NCBI GenBank assembly: GCA_965276765.1
Contig: OZ255627.1
Location: 868,001 to 932,000 of the forward strand
Length of the DNA stretch: 64,000 nt
Direction: 5' to 3'
DNA from: G965276765 sp965276765
GTDB taxonomy: Bacteria > Actinomycetota > Acidimicrobiia > Acidimicrobiales > Palsa-688
Shown here: positions 53,042-61,502 of the stretch, piece by piece
Layout: every line of letters begins with the position of its first letter
Position numbering within the stretch: position 1 is the first letter of the stretch
Notes under the pieces: generated by a model
Database searches by the model: none
What the model was told of the DNA's origin: nothing
What the model saw: only the letters and a program-made list of their open reading frames with translations
Translations under genes and position numbers: made by a program

Positions 53042-53953
53042 TCATTTAGAGCGAACCGCGACAAGCCTTGGATTGATCGTCTCGTCGACGGCAAAATTTA
53101 GTAGCGACAGTCCCATGCCGAGAAGAGCTACGCAGAGTCCGGGCGGGACGAACCACCACCAAGCTCCCAGGTTGAGAGCAGAGTTGTTCTGGGCCCAGTA
53201 CAAGATGGTTCCCCAGGACCAGATGGTGATGTCGGTCAAGCCGAGAAACGCCAGGCTGGTCTGAGTCAGGATGGCGAAGATGACGGCAAACAGGAAACCC
53301 GAAGCCAGTATCGCGATCTCATTGGGGAGCAGCTCGAACAAGATGATACGCCAGGCGCGCTCGCCCACCGCTTTTGCCGATAGCACATAATCGCGGCGGC
53401 GAATCGAAAGAGTCTGGGCCCGAAGGACCCGAGCCGATGAAGCCCAACCGGTCGCGGCAATGACGATGGCGACCGTGAGAACGCCTCGGGACGGCAGGTA
53501 GGCCGTGATGGCGATGACCAGGGGGAGTGTGGGTATGACAAGGACGATGTTGGAGAAGGCCGAGAGAACGTCATCGACAACGGAGCCGAGATAGCCGGCC
53601 GTGACCCCAACCGCGATGGCGAGAAGTTTGGCGATGATGCCCGCGACGAACCCGACGAGGAGGGTCGTCCGCGTGCCGACGAGCACCTGGGAGAAAACGT
53701 CCTGGCCGCTCTGAGTGGTCCCGAGCAGATGATGCGCCGACGGGCCGATGAGCGACGCACCGCTACTAGCCGACGGATTGTAGGGAGCAAGCGTCGGTCC
53801 AAAGATAGCCAGCAGGACGAAGAAGCCGATGATGGACCAGCCCGCGATTGCCTTGCGCGTGAGGATCGCGCTGCGGCTGCGGATCCTCCGGTCGTCCTCG
53901 GGCCCTTGCTCCTGCAAAGAGGCGGATCCGATCACTGCGGATGTGGTGGACAC
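53042..53953 (-). CDS. ABC importer permease, DppC type
   Basis: 303 residues. FGPTLAPYNPSASSG, HHLLGTTQSGQDVFSQVLVGTRT, six membrane segments and the coupling loop DYVLSAKAVGERAWRIILFELLPN are present, ending LLNFAVDETINPRLVAVRS. The partner permease gene ends 6 bases upstream. Confidence 0.92.
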   Translation of the reverse strand: MSTTSAVIGSASLQEQGPEDDRRIRSRSAILTRKAIAGWSIIGFFVLLAIFGPTLAPYNPSASSGASLIGPSAHHLLGTTQSGQDVFSQVLVGTRTTLLVGFVAGIIAKLLAIAVGVTAGYLGSVVDDVLSAFSNIVLVIPTLPLVIAITAYLPSRGVLTVAIVIAATGWASSARVLRAQTLSIRRRDYVLSAKAVGERAWRIILFELLPNEIAILASGFLFAVIFAILTQTSLAFLGLTDITIWSWGTILYWAQNNSALNLGAWWWFVPPGLCVALLGMGLSLLNFAVDETINPRLVAVRSK

Positions 53954-53959
53954 GTCGAA

Positions 53960-54939
53960 TCAGCGCTCCGCCCTGGTCCGGGGATCCAGCAGGACATAGA
54001 CGAGATCCGCTATGAAGTTGGCGGCCAGCACGGTCAGCGAGATGATAAGGAAGATTGCCTGCAGCAGCGGATAGTCCTCATTCTGTATCGCCTGATAGAG
54101 GATGTAGCCGATCCCCGGGTACGAGAAGACGATCTCAGTAAGTATGGCGCCGGAGACCACGAATCCCAAGGACATGGCGAAACTAGCCACGTTCGGTAGA
54201 ATCGCGTTACGGGCCGCGTAGGTGAGCATCACCCGACGCTTGCGCAGGCCCTTGGCCTCTCCAACCAGGACCCAGTCCTCCCCGAGAGTCGTCAGCATCA
54301 TGTTGCGCATTCCCAGAGTCCATCCCGCTAGGGAGGAGGCCAAGATTGTCAGTACCGGGAGAATCGCGTGTCCCGCAGCAGAGAGGAGAAAAGAGAGGTT
54401 GAGCCCTGGCGCGACGTCGCTGTTGTAGCCACCCGATACGGGAAGCAGGTGCCAGGAGACCGAAAAAACGGTTAGTGCGATGAGCGCCAGCCAAAAGTAA
54501 GGGACGGCGGCAAAAAACATCGTCGCCGGCACCATACTGTCCACCCATGTGTCCCGCTTCCAGGCTACGACCACTCCGAGCAGGGTCCCGAGCACAAAGC
54601 TCAGGATCGTCGCCGACCCGATCAAGAAGATTGTCCATGGAAGCGCGTGCGAAATCACGGTGCTCACCGGTGTCGGGTAGAACGTGACCGAGATTCCGAG
54701 GTTGCCATGCGCTAGTCCGGAGAGATAAGTGAAGTACTGGCCGGCCTCGCCCTGCCGATCATTAACGCGAAGGCTCGGGACAGGGCCGCGATCCCTGCCG
54801 GCGACAGCTGCCCTTGCAGGCGCCCGATCATCACATCGACCGGGTTACCTGGCATGAGGCGAGGCAGAGCGAAGTTGATGGTGAGAGCGGCCCACGCAGC
54901 CAACAAGTAGAAGCCAATCCGTCGAACGGCGAAGATCAC
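53960..54939 (-). pseudogene. ABC importer permease, DppB type, one-base frameshift
   Basis: The N-terminal part (IGFYLLAAWAALTINFALPRL, MPGNPVDVMIGRLQG) reads from GTG 54937-54939 to about 54770. The rest (from NDRQGEAGQYFTYLSGLAHG through the EAA loop to LLDPRTRAER) is in another frame to the stop at 53960. One missing base in TTCGCGTTAATG near 54765 explains the break; inserting it restores a normal permease of about 326 residues. Because every downstream gene of the operon is intact, a sequencing error is quite possible. If the lesion is real, the importer would be dead. Confidence 0.8.
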
Positions 54940-55037
54940 GACGTGCCCGTCGATTGCCGTGGCGCCCGCCGCGGCAAGGAGAGGGCGCCTTGGTCCATTC
55001 GAGTCACACGACCTCCCTCTCCCCAAGGCCCGGTAGG

Positions 55038-55058
55038 CCACGATCCACGATCCACGAT
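55038..55058. repeat. CCACGAT tandem triplicate
   Basis: Three head-to-tail copies of CCACGAT in the regulatory gap between the divergent operon and its LacI gene. It could modulate promoter spacing or be an accessory binding site. Confidence 0.6.
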
Positions 55059-55080
55059 CTATCGCTACCAGCTTGCAGCG

Positions 55081-55098
55081 TTGCATGCCACGATGCAA
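55081..55098. promoter_or_regulatory. Probable LacI operator TTGCAT-N6-ATGCAA
   Basis: A perfect inverted repeat (TTGCAT 55081-55086, ATGCAA 55093-55098) centred between the divergent importer operon and the LacI gene, flanked by weaker matching sequence (CCAGC ... GCTGG). LacI proteins bind palindromes of about this size, usually with a central CG; here the halves are six bases apart. It is placed to control both transcripts. Confidence 0.6.
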
Positions 55099-55153
55099 GT
55101 GTCTTCTGCTGGCCTATCCTTTCGGCTGTGTCGATCCAGGAGGGAATCCAGCC

Positions 55154-56179
55154 TTGCCCGTGACCCTGCGCGATGTCGCTGAGCGCACCGGTGTCTCGAT
55201 GCGTACCGTGTCCAACGTTGTGAACGGGTTCGCTTACGTGTCGGCCGAGACCCGGGCGCGGGTGCAGCAGGCAATCGACGAGCTCGGCTACCGCCCCAAC
55301 CTGGCCGCCCGCAACTTGAGAGGCGGGAGAACAGGCACGATCGGCTTAGCGGTGCCCGAGCTGGCCGCTCCCTACTTTTCGGAGTTGAGTGGTCACATCA
55401 TCCGCGAGGCGACCGGACACTCCTACACCGCGATCATCGAACAGACGGCGGGAGAGCTCGACGCAGAACGTGGAGTCATCGGCCAGGCCCGACGCACTCA
55501 CCAACTGGACGGGCTCATCTTCAGTCCGCTCGCCATCCAGTCCTCTGACCTGGCACAGATGACGTCCACCATCCCGTTCGTTCTGCTGGGCGAGCGCGTT
55601 CCGACCGGCTCGTTCGATCACGTCGGTATCGACAACGTGAAAGCGGCTGAGACAGCCACGCTCCACCTGGCCGAGCTGGGAAAACACCGGATCGCGGCGA
55701 TCGGTGACCAGTTTCGCCGCAGTCCGAGTACGGCTCAGTACCGCACACAGGGTTATCGCCAAGGCCTTGCTTCCGCCGGGCTCGCCCACCGCAAAGACCT
55801 GACCATGCCCGTCGAGCAGTTCCAGCGGGCCGATGGCGCCAGAGCAATGGCCCGCCTGCTCGACCTCCGTCAGCCGCCGGATGCGGTCTTCTGCTACAAC
55901 GATCTGCTCGCGGTCGGCGCTCTCCGCACCGTCTTGTCGCGCGGCCTGCGGGTGCCCCAGGACATTGCCATCGTCGGCTTCGACGACATCGGAGATGGCC
56001 GATTCTCGACGCCGACGCTCACCTCGATGTCGCCGAACAAAGCCGAGATCGGCCGCGTCGCCGTCGAGCAGCTCCTACGACGGCTCAAAGGTGACACCAG
56101 CGCACCCGTCACCCACATGGTCGGCTGCGAATTGCGGGTCGGCGAGAGCACGACCGGCGGGCCGCGGCCGCAGGGATAG
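55154..56179 (+). CDS. LacI-family transcriptional regulator
   Basis: About 341 residues. The HTH is VTLRDVAERTGVSMRTVSNVVNG, hinge LGYRPNLAARNLRG, then the effector domain with TIGLAVPELAAPYFSEL, HVGIDNVKAAETATLHL, AVFCYNDLLAVGAL-like FCYNDLLAVGALRTVL and IAIVGFDDIGDGRF. AGGAGGGA lies about ten bases before TTG 55154, so TTG is preferred over GTG 55160; a longer frame from 55073 adds residues with no family match. It almost certainly represses the divergent importer/monooxygenase operon, with a sugar-type effector. Confidence 0.92.
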   Translation: MPVTLRDVAERTGVSMRTVSNVVNGFAYVSAETRARVQQAIDELGYRPNLAARNLRGGRTGTIGLAVPELAAPYFSELSGHIIREATGHSYTAIIEQTAGELDAERGVIGQARRTHQLDGLIFSPLAIQSSDLAQMTSTIPFVLLGERVPTGSFDHVGIDNVKAAETATLHLAELGKHRIAAIGDQFRRSPSTAQYRTQGYRQGLASAGLAHRKDLTMPVEQFQRADGARAMARLLDLRQPPDAVFCYNDLLAVGALRTVLSRGLRVPQDIAIVGFDDIGDGRFSTPTLTSMSPNKAEIGRVAVEQLLRRLKGDTSAPVTHMVGCELRVGESTTGGPRPQG

Positions 56180-56199
56180 CCGCAACATCGAGCAACATG

Positions 56200-56575
56200 G
56201 AACTGCCGGTCGGTCGCGTCGGTCGTCATGTCGTCTGCTCCTGGCTGGCCTGTATCTGGCGCTCTCGGGCGGATTGGCCCGCCCGGATGGTGGCGGCCTC
56301 CACTCGGGCCCGCTGCTCGGCCGTCTGGCGCTGCTGTTCGGCCTCGAAGCGCCGTTCGCGCTCTTGTCGGGCCAGGCTCCAGAGCAGGCAGGACTTGTTG
56401 GTCTTTGGGACGGTTCGCCAGCCTCTTGGAGGCGACCACATCGGCCAAGGCGGCGACGGGATGTCGACGCCTCTGACCGTGACCAGTCGGGCATTGGGGG
56501 CGAGGTGGTCGTAGCCGCCGCCGGAGGGCTCGAAGGTGACGTCGAAGGCTCCGTGGACGCATTGAAGGGGCGGTT
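56200..56575 (-). pseudogene. Nucleotidyltransferase (AbiEii-like) remnant
   Basis: On the minus strand, GAFDVTFEPSGGGYDHLAPN then VTVRGVDIP in one frame continues as ALADVVASKRLANRPKDQQV then LPAL in another. This is the C-terminal signature of small nucleotidyltransferases (S-L-ADVIRSK-x-A-RPKD). The N-terminal half is gone and IS30 sequence begins directly at 56576. The remaining tail is Glu/Arg/Gln-rich. Broken by at least one frameshift. Confidence 0.55.
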
Positions 56576-56752
56576 TCAAGGGGTGGATGCAACGAGTTGG
56601 GCGAGTCGTTGTGATGGTGTCATCCAGTCGAGGGTTTGTCGAGGGCGGCTGTTGAGGCTGTCGGCGATGGCGTCAAGGTCGGCGGGGCTGTGGACGGAGA
56701 GGTCGGTGCCTTTGGGCATGTATTGGCGGAGCAGCCCGTTGGACAGACGCTC
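56576..56752 (-). mobile_element. IS30-family transposase C-terminal fragment
   Basis: Minus-strand NGLLRQYMPKGTDLSVHSPA, then DLDAIADSLNSRPRQTLDW and a stop at 56576-56578 is the last ~57 residues of an IS30-type transposase, including the catalytic-Glu-proximal region. It parallels the larger IS30 fragment at 60088-60615 with clear differences, so it is a separate copy. Upstream sequence beyond 56752 is not IS30. Confidence 0.8.
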
Positions 56753-57226
56753 CCATGTTTGTCATCTATGAAGGAGCGTCTTTTGTCGAGAGCGCCGGAC
56801 GGTTTTCTGTCCGGTTCGATTGCGCCCCGGAGGGGCGTTGGGGTTCGGTGAGCGCGTCGATGGGGTCTCGGGGGCGGCGTTTGCCGAGACGAGAGGGCGT
56901 CCAAGGCCGGCCGGCCTTGGCCGCCGGTAGGGGCAGCCTTGACGGCCCGGTCACTAGGGATCATTGGGTGGCGAGGCCGGTCACGGTCTCGCTGGGTGCG
57001 CCGTCGACCCTTTGGGCGCGGGCGCGTTGCGGTTCTTTCTCCAGTGAGCTTGCTTGCTCGGGGCATGCCCGGGTTCCCGGGTGCCGGTCATCTATCCGCC
57101 ATGGCATGGTGGCATGGAGGGGTTCGGCCGGCCCCAGACGGGCTCAATCAAGCGGGCGACCGCGCCGGGCGATGCCGGGAGTCATGACAAAAAGCGAGCT
57201 CGCGTGCTGGGGGCGCCGGCCGAGTC
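56753..57226. other. Gene-free stretch with strong palindromes
   Basis: 474 bases with no recognisable coding content on either strand. It contains CCGGAC/GTCCGG (56798-56817 region, loop TTTTC) and the 20-base palindrome at 56901-56920. It could be the edge of one of the flanking IS elements. Confidence 0.4.
56901..56920. repeat. 20-base perfect palindrome
   Basis: CCAAGGCCGGCCGGCCTTGG reads identically on both strands. Such a long perfect GC palindrome is unlikely by chance and could form a cruciform, act as a terminator or mark an element end. Confidence 0.8.
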
Positions 57227-58235
57227 TCATCGGTGTTGGGCCAGGGAGCGGATCTCGCCGTCGCGCAGCCCATAAAACACCAGGGTGAGAAGTTTGCGGG
57301 CCGCGGCCACCCGGCCGATGAGTCGACCTCGGGCGGTCCGCGACGCGATGATGGTGGATAGCCACCGGCGTGGATCCGCGTTGGCGTCCGACGGCCTCGG
57401 TCGCAGCCCAGCGGACCAAACGGCTGCCCTGCTTGGTGATGTGACCGCGCTGGACGTGGGTGTCGGACTCGCGGTGTTGGGGTGTGAGCCCGGCCCAGCT
57501 ACACAGCTGGAGGGCTCCCGAGAAACGGTCGATGTCGCCGATCTCGGCCACGAAGATGGCGGCGAGGATCGGTCCGACACCCGGGGTGGTTTGGAGGGTC
57601 TGGTAGCCGCGATCCTCCGCGAGCTCGGCGCCGATGAGGGCGACAAAACGATCGACCTCGACATCGAAGGCGTCGATCAGGCCGAGGAGGGAGTCGACCC
57701 GCAACCGGTAGGCGGGAGCCAAGGCCGTCTCGGCGAGCAGCGCTCGGCCGCCGACCCCGAAAAGATTGCTGGCCTCCACGGCCACCCCCTCCTTGGCCAG
57801 GATGGCGTGGACTTGGGATTTGAGCCCGGAACGGACCGCGACCATCTTCGCTCGATGGCGGACCAGCTCTCGCCACTCGCGCAGCTCGGGCGGGGCGATA
57901 TACGCTTCGGCCAGTCGCCCGAGGCGTAACAAGTCGATCAGATCGGTGGCGTCGCGCTCGTCGTTCTTGACCCGTCGGTTCCCCCAAGTGTTTCCCAGCG
58001 GGTGGGCCAGATGCACGCTCGCGCCGGCCTCGGCCAGGACGTCTGCGGCCCAATACCACCCGTACGTTGCCTCGAGGACGACCTCGGGGGCCTCACCGGC
58101 CCGGCCGATCACCTCGGTCAAGGTCACCGGGTCATTGTCGATCTGGACGGTCTCGATCCGCTCACCGAGAGAGTTCTTGCGGACGATCACGCTGCGACGA
58201 CGGTGCAAGTCGACACCGACATATTCTCGTTCCAC
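57227..58235 (-). pseudogene. IS110-family transposase, frameshifted near the 3' end
   Basis: From ATG 58233-58235: EREYVGVDLHRRRSVIVRK, VVLEATYGWYWAADVL, KNDERDATDLIDLLRLGRLAEA, TTPGVGPILAAIFVAEIGDI and CSWAGLTPQHRESD are normal IS110. After LVRWAATEAV (about 57400) the frame slips; the true C-terminus (VAAARKLLTLVFYGLRDGEI-stop) is found in another frame ending at 57227. It differs from both IS110 proteins at 41-43.7 kb. The left end of the element lies towards 58500. Confidence 0.85.
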
Positions 58236-58321
58236 GGGGGTCCTCCTTCGACAGGGAGGATGTGGGCAGTGCTTCTGATCCCATCCCTGCTGGTGGACCG
58301 TTGGGGGCGTAGGGTCGGGAG

Positions 58322-58406
58322 TCCTGGGTCCCGGTCTGACCTGCGAATCGGCTGACGCCGCCTCGAGTCGTCTTGTCTAACTGTTCCTGTCGACCGGGTC
58401 CCAGGA
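58322..58406. repeat. 15-base inverted repeat upstream of IS110 transposase
   Basis: TCCTGGGTCCCGGTC (58322-58336) and GACCGGGTCCCAGGA (58392-58406) are complementary except at one central position, 55 bases apart. The pair lies in the non-coding left-end region of the minus-strand IS110, where a structured bridge RNA would be expected, or it could be a closing stem of a relict end. Confidence 0.6.
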
Positions 58407-58519
58407 GTATCCCTGCACCCCACCGGTGTGACCGTCCTGATCTGCCCGACCTGGACAAGAGGTCGGGGTTCACAGGTCCGCTCGGCCAGCAGGTGCGTGC
58501 CATCCCTCAACCAGAAAAG

Positions 58520-58946
58520 AGATGGCCTTGACCATCGTAGAGACCGGCTCGCCGAGCTCATCGCCCCTCTCGTCACCGCCCGCGCCCCGACCCTCCTGGC
58601 CGTGTTCGGGGTGGGTCTCGACACCGCAGCCATGCTCCTCATCGCCGCTGGCGACCACCCCGACCGTCTTCGTTCCGAGGCCGCTTGGGCGCACCTGTGC
58701 GCGGTGGCTCCGATCCCCGCATCATCGGGCAAGACCACCCGACACCGCCTCAATCCCGGCGGTGCCCGCCAGGCCAACAGCGCCTTGTGGCGCATCGTGT
58801 TCACTCGGCTTAAGTCGCACCCGCCGACCCAGGCCTACGTAGAACGTCGCAGCGCGGAAGGAAAATCGAAGCGAGAGATCATCCGCTGCCTGAAGCGTTA
58901 CGTCGCCCGCGAGGTTTACCCCCACCTCCGCCCGGCCGCCGCCTAA
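58520..58946 (+). mobile_element. IS110-family transposase C-terminal fragment (plus strand)
   Basis: LAELIAPLVTARAPTLLAVF, then GVGLDTAAMLLIAAGDHPDR, FAHLC-like AWAHLCAVAPIPASSGKTTRHRLNPGG and RSAEGKSKREIIRCLKRYVA form the Transposase_20 half of an IS110/IS116-type protein. The DEDD N-terminal half is missing; sequence before ~58520 belongs to the left-end region of the oppositely oriented IS110. Confidence 0.85.
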
Positions 58947-59323
58947 CGCGACCTTCTCGGGAACAGCCTGACCCAACTATCGACTGCCGCTACCTGCTGG
59001 CCTCCAAGCGATCTGTCGGCCGTCCCGAACAACATCCTGAACTGCTAGGCGTGACCTCATAAGAGCCTGCCCTCCCATCGAGTGGCCCTTCCCTGTCTTG
59101 TCCCCACACCCAGCAAAATTGCCCCTTGACATCCATAAGAGCATCGCTTGGATGTTGTGGAAGACCCAAGTTTCCCAACCGCAGTCGGCTTGGACGCAGC
59201 GAGGGTCCCCGTCTTTAACCTCGACCCCGATGCTCTCGTCACTGGCCTCTCCTAACCATCGACGCCCGAATCGCACCACTGACGACCCATCACGCAAGAG
59301 CAGCGCTACGCTCCTGCATCCCA
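58947..59323. other. Right-end region of the plus-strand IS110 fragment and spacer
   Basis: 377 non-coding bases. CCCCTTGACATCCATAAGAGCATC (59131-59154 region) resembles the TTGACA-containing right ends common downstream of IS110 transposases. The rest shows no gene. Confidence 0.4.
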
Positions 59324-59534
59324 TCAAGCCGGTTTGCGTGGTTCAGTCGCAGCTTGGATGCGCCGGTAGAGACGGCGAGCGAGGGCTCGCTTGACTGACC
59401 GGCGCACGTCGCGGTGAGTCTTGCCCTCGGCGGTGCGCTTGGTCTCGTATCGGATCGTCTCGGGGTGACAGCGGAGCCGGGTGATGGCCACGTGTGAAGA
59501 GCGCGGTTGAGGTCTCGGTCGCCGCCGCGGTTGA
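59324..59534 (-). mobile_element. Second IS110 C-terminal fragment (minus strand), frameshifted
   Basis: Minus strand LNRGGDRDLNRALHT, then after a one-base slip near 59491 VAITRLRCHPETIRYETKRT and EGKTHRDVRRSVKRALARRL to a stop at 59324-59326. This is the last ~70 residues of an IS110-type transposase. Its upstream edge abuts an IS30-derived 30-mer at 59535 exactly where LNRGG begins, so the junction is chimeric. Confidence 0.75.
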
Positions 59535-59564
59535 GTCGGCCTCGGCGGGGCGCTCGGAGATCAT
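59535..59564 (-). repeat. 30-base IS30 fragment duplicated from 60580-60609
   Basis: Bases 59535-59564 match 60580-60609 at 29 of 30 positions. On the minus strand both encode MISERPAEAD, an internal IS30 transposase segment. Here it is cut off and joined to IS110 sequence. Confidence 0.8.
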
Positions 59565-59569
59565 GATCA

Positions 59570-59790
59570 TGGCGCGGGCCGGAAGATCGGCGAACGCGCA
59601 CCACTCGACCGCGGCGACCTCCTCGGGCGAAGTCACCGCTACGCCCAACAGCGGTCTGCAGCATAGACGACCGCAAGTCCGCGGACGTCGGAACCGGAAC
59701 TCGTCCCCAGTCGAGGAACGTGCTCCGGGACCGGCGTGGCCACCGTCGAGACGAACGGCTGTTTGTCCCGCAGGGGATCGGCGGATTCAG
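59570..59790 (-). pseudogene. Possible NUDIX hydrolase C-terminal remnant
   Basis: Minus-strand VPRLGTSSGSDVRGLAVVYA in one frame and VAVTSPEEVAAVEWCAFADL in another resemble the second half of a NUDIX protein (RGLAVVYAA ... DEVAAVRWVPLADLP). The Nudix box itself is not visible, so the assignment is weak. Confidence 0.35.
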
Positions 59791-60087
59791 GCGGTCGTCG
59801 CAACCGGACTGCAGAAGAGTAGTGCTTGGGGTCCGGCGCGAGCCGCTGATGGAGCCGTAAAGGGCGTGAACGGCGGCTGACCCGGGGGGTGCTGGAGTCC
59901 CGTGGCGCGCTCGGCCCCGGCCGGCCGCCCGTGGGGCAGGCGGGGACCCCTATGCGCCCGCCGGTCGGGGGAACCCGCAGCACCGCCGGGACGCCGGCCC
60001 CTGGGGGGGGGGCCGGCTCGGGCGCCCCCACCTGCCCCACCGGCCGGGCTGGCGACAGACGAGCAACGGGGTCGTTCCCGATTCGAT
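59791..60087. other. Very GC-rich non-coding stretch
   Basis: About 300 bases with a run of G near 60003-60013 and abundant CCCC/GGGG tracts (59930-60040). No credible gene. Long G-runs here are a likely place for sequence error. Confidence 0.4.
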
Positions 60088-60615
60088 TCAGGCGGCAGGG
60101 CTAGCCGGAGCCCTCAGCAGCTTGTCGAGGGCCTGAGCGGGGGTGGCCCATCCGAGGGTCTTACGAGGCCTGGAGTCGAGCTCGGCCGCGACGGCGGCGA
60201 GGTGCTCTGGGGTATGAACGGAAAGGTCGGTGCCTTTGGGGAAGTATTGGCGTAACAGGCCGTTCGTATTCTCGTTCGATCCTCGCTGCCACGGCGAGTG
60301 TGGGTCACAGAAGTAGATCGCCATGTTCGTGGCCAGGGTGATCTCGGCGTGGTTGGCCATCTCGGTGCCCTGGTCCCATGCGAGCGAGCGGCGCAGCACG
60401 TCGGGCAGGGTGCGGATCGCTCCGACCAGGGCGTCGCGCATGGTTTCTGCCGAGTGGTCGCCTGGGAGGTGAACCAAGATCACGAAGCGGCTGGAGCGCT
60501 CGACTAGGGTCCCGATCGCCGAGCGGCAGTTCGACCCCAGGATTAAATCCCCTTCGCAGTGGCCAGGAACGGCCCGGTCGTCGGCCTCGGCGGGGCGTTC
60601 GGAGATCATCTGGAA
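60088..60615 (-). mobile_element. IS30-family transposase, C-terminal half
   Basis: From MISERPAEADDRAVPGHCEG (60609) through SAIGTLVERSSRFVILVHLP, LAWDQGTEMANHAEI, YFCDPHSPWQRGSNENTNGL and LRQYFPKGTDLSVH to the stop at 60088-60090. The DDE residues D (GDLI), D (WDQGTEM) and E (NENTNG) are visible. The N-terminal HTH is missing because IS21-type sequence begins at about 60616. HCEGDLI has Cys where most IS30 proteins have Trp. Confidence 0.88.
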
Positions 60616-61412
60616 ATGACAGCCTGAGTTGGCCCCGGTAGGGCCACTTGTGATGGCTTGAAGTGGCCCCACCCCCAACCCAACCAGCCCTACGTTCCGT
60701 GGTCAGCACGATCACGAGCGGAGGGAGAAGGAGATGTCGAGGGTGGAGCTTTATGAACGTATCCGCAGGGACAATCGGGTGGAGGGTTTGAGCGTCCGGG
60801 AGCTGTCTCGGCGTCATCGGGTGCATCGGCGGACGGTGCGTTTGGCGTTGGCGTCGGCGGTCCCGCCGGCGCGGAAGGTGCCTGAGAGGGTGTCGCCGGT
60901 TTTGGGTCCGTGGGAGGAGATCGCTCGGGCGTGGCTGGTCGCCGATCGGGACCTGCCTGTCAAGCAGCGCCACACGGCGCGGAGGGTGTGGCGTCGTCTG
61001 CGCGACGAGTACGACGCGATCGTGGCCGAGTCGACGGTGCGGGCGTTCGTGGCCAAGGTGAACTTCGAGCTCGACAGTCAGCTGGGGTCGGTGACGGTCC
61101 CGCAGTCCCATGGTCCGGGCGAAGAGGCCGAGTGCGACTTCGGGGAGTTCTACGCGTATGTGGCGGGAGTACAGGTGAAGCTGTGGATGTTCTGTCTGCG
61201 TCTCAGCCACTCCGGTGACGGGTTCCATATGGCGTTCTCCCACCAAGCCCAAGAGGCGTTCCTTGAAGGCCACGTGGCCGGCTTCGCCTCCTTGGGTGGG
61301 GTGCCTGTTCGGGTCCGCTACGACAACTTGCGACCGGCGGTGGCCAAGGTGCTGTTGGGCCGGGACCGCACCGAGACGGAGCGGTTCATCGCGCTGCGGT
61401 CGCATTACCTAT
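60616..61412 (+). mobile_element. IS21-family element, left end and 5' part of istA
   Basis: IS21-type left-end sequence (TGACAGCCTGAGTTGGCCCC at ~60616, then an imperfect repeat with TTGAAGTGGCCCC) leads to istA at 60734: LSVRELSRRHRVHRRTVRLALA (HTH), ECDFGEFYAYVAG (first catalytic Asp) and GVPVRVRYDNLRPAVAKVLL (second). The homology ends abruptly after RFIALRSHY at ~61412, so about 226 of ~500 residues remain. istB is absent. The frame runs on to 61654 with unrelated residues. The element is inserted in the IS30 transposase gene. Confidence 0.85.
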
Positions 61413-61502
61413 TGACTGAACTACTGCCTATAAAGATCCAGGTGAGGGGCTATCTTGGGTATCCGCGGTTTGGGAGTTGGGCCCTGATAGACCGCTCTCA
61501 CC
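61413..61502. other. Candidate left edge of recombinase-bearing element
   Basis: The 90 bases between the break in istA and the recombinase start are markedly more AT-rich than their surroundings (e.g. TATTGACTGAACTACTGCCT). This is where the left end of the inserted element should lie. No inverted repeat was found within the window. Confidence 0.35.
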
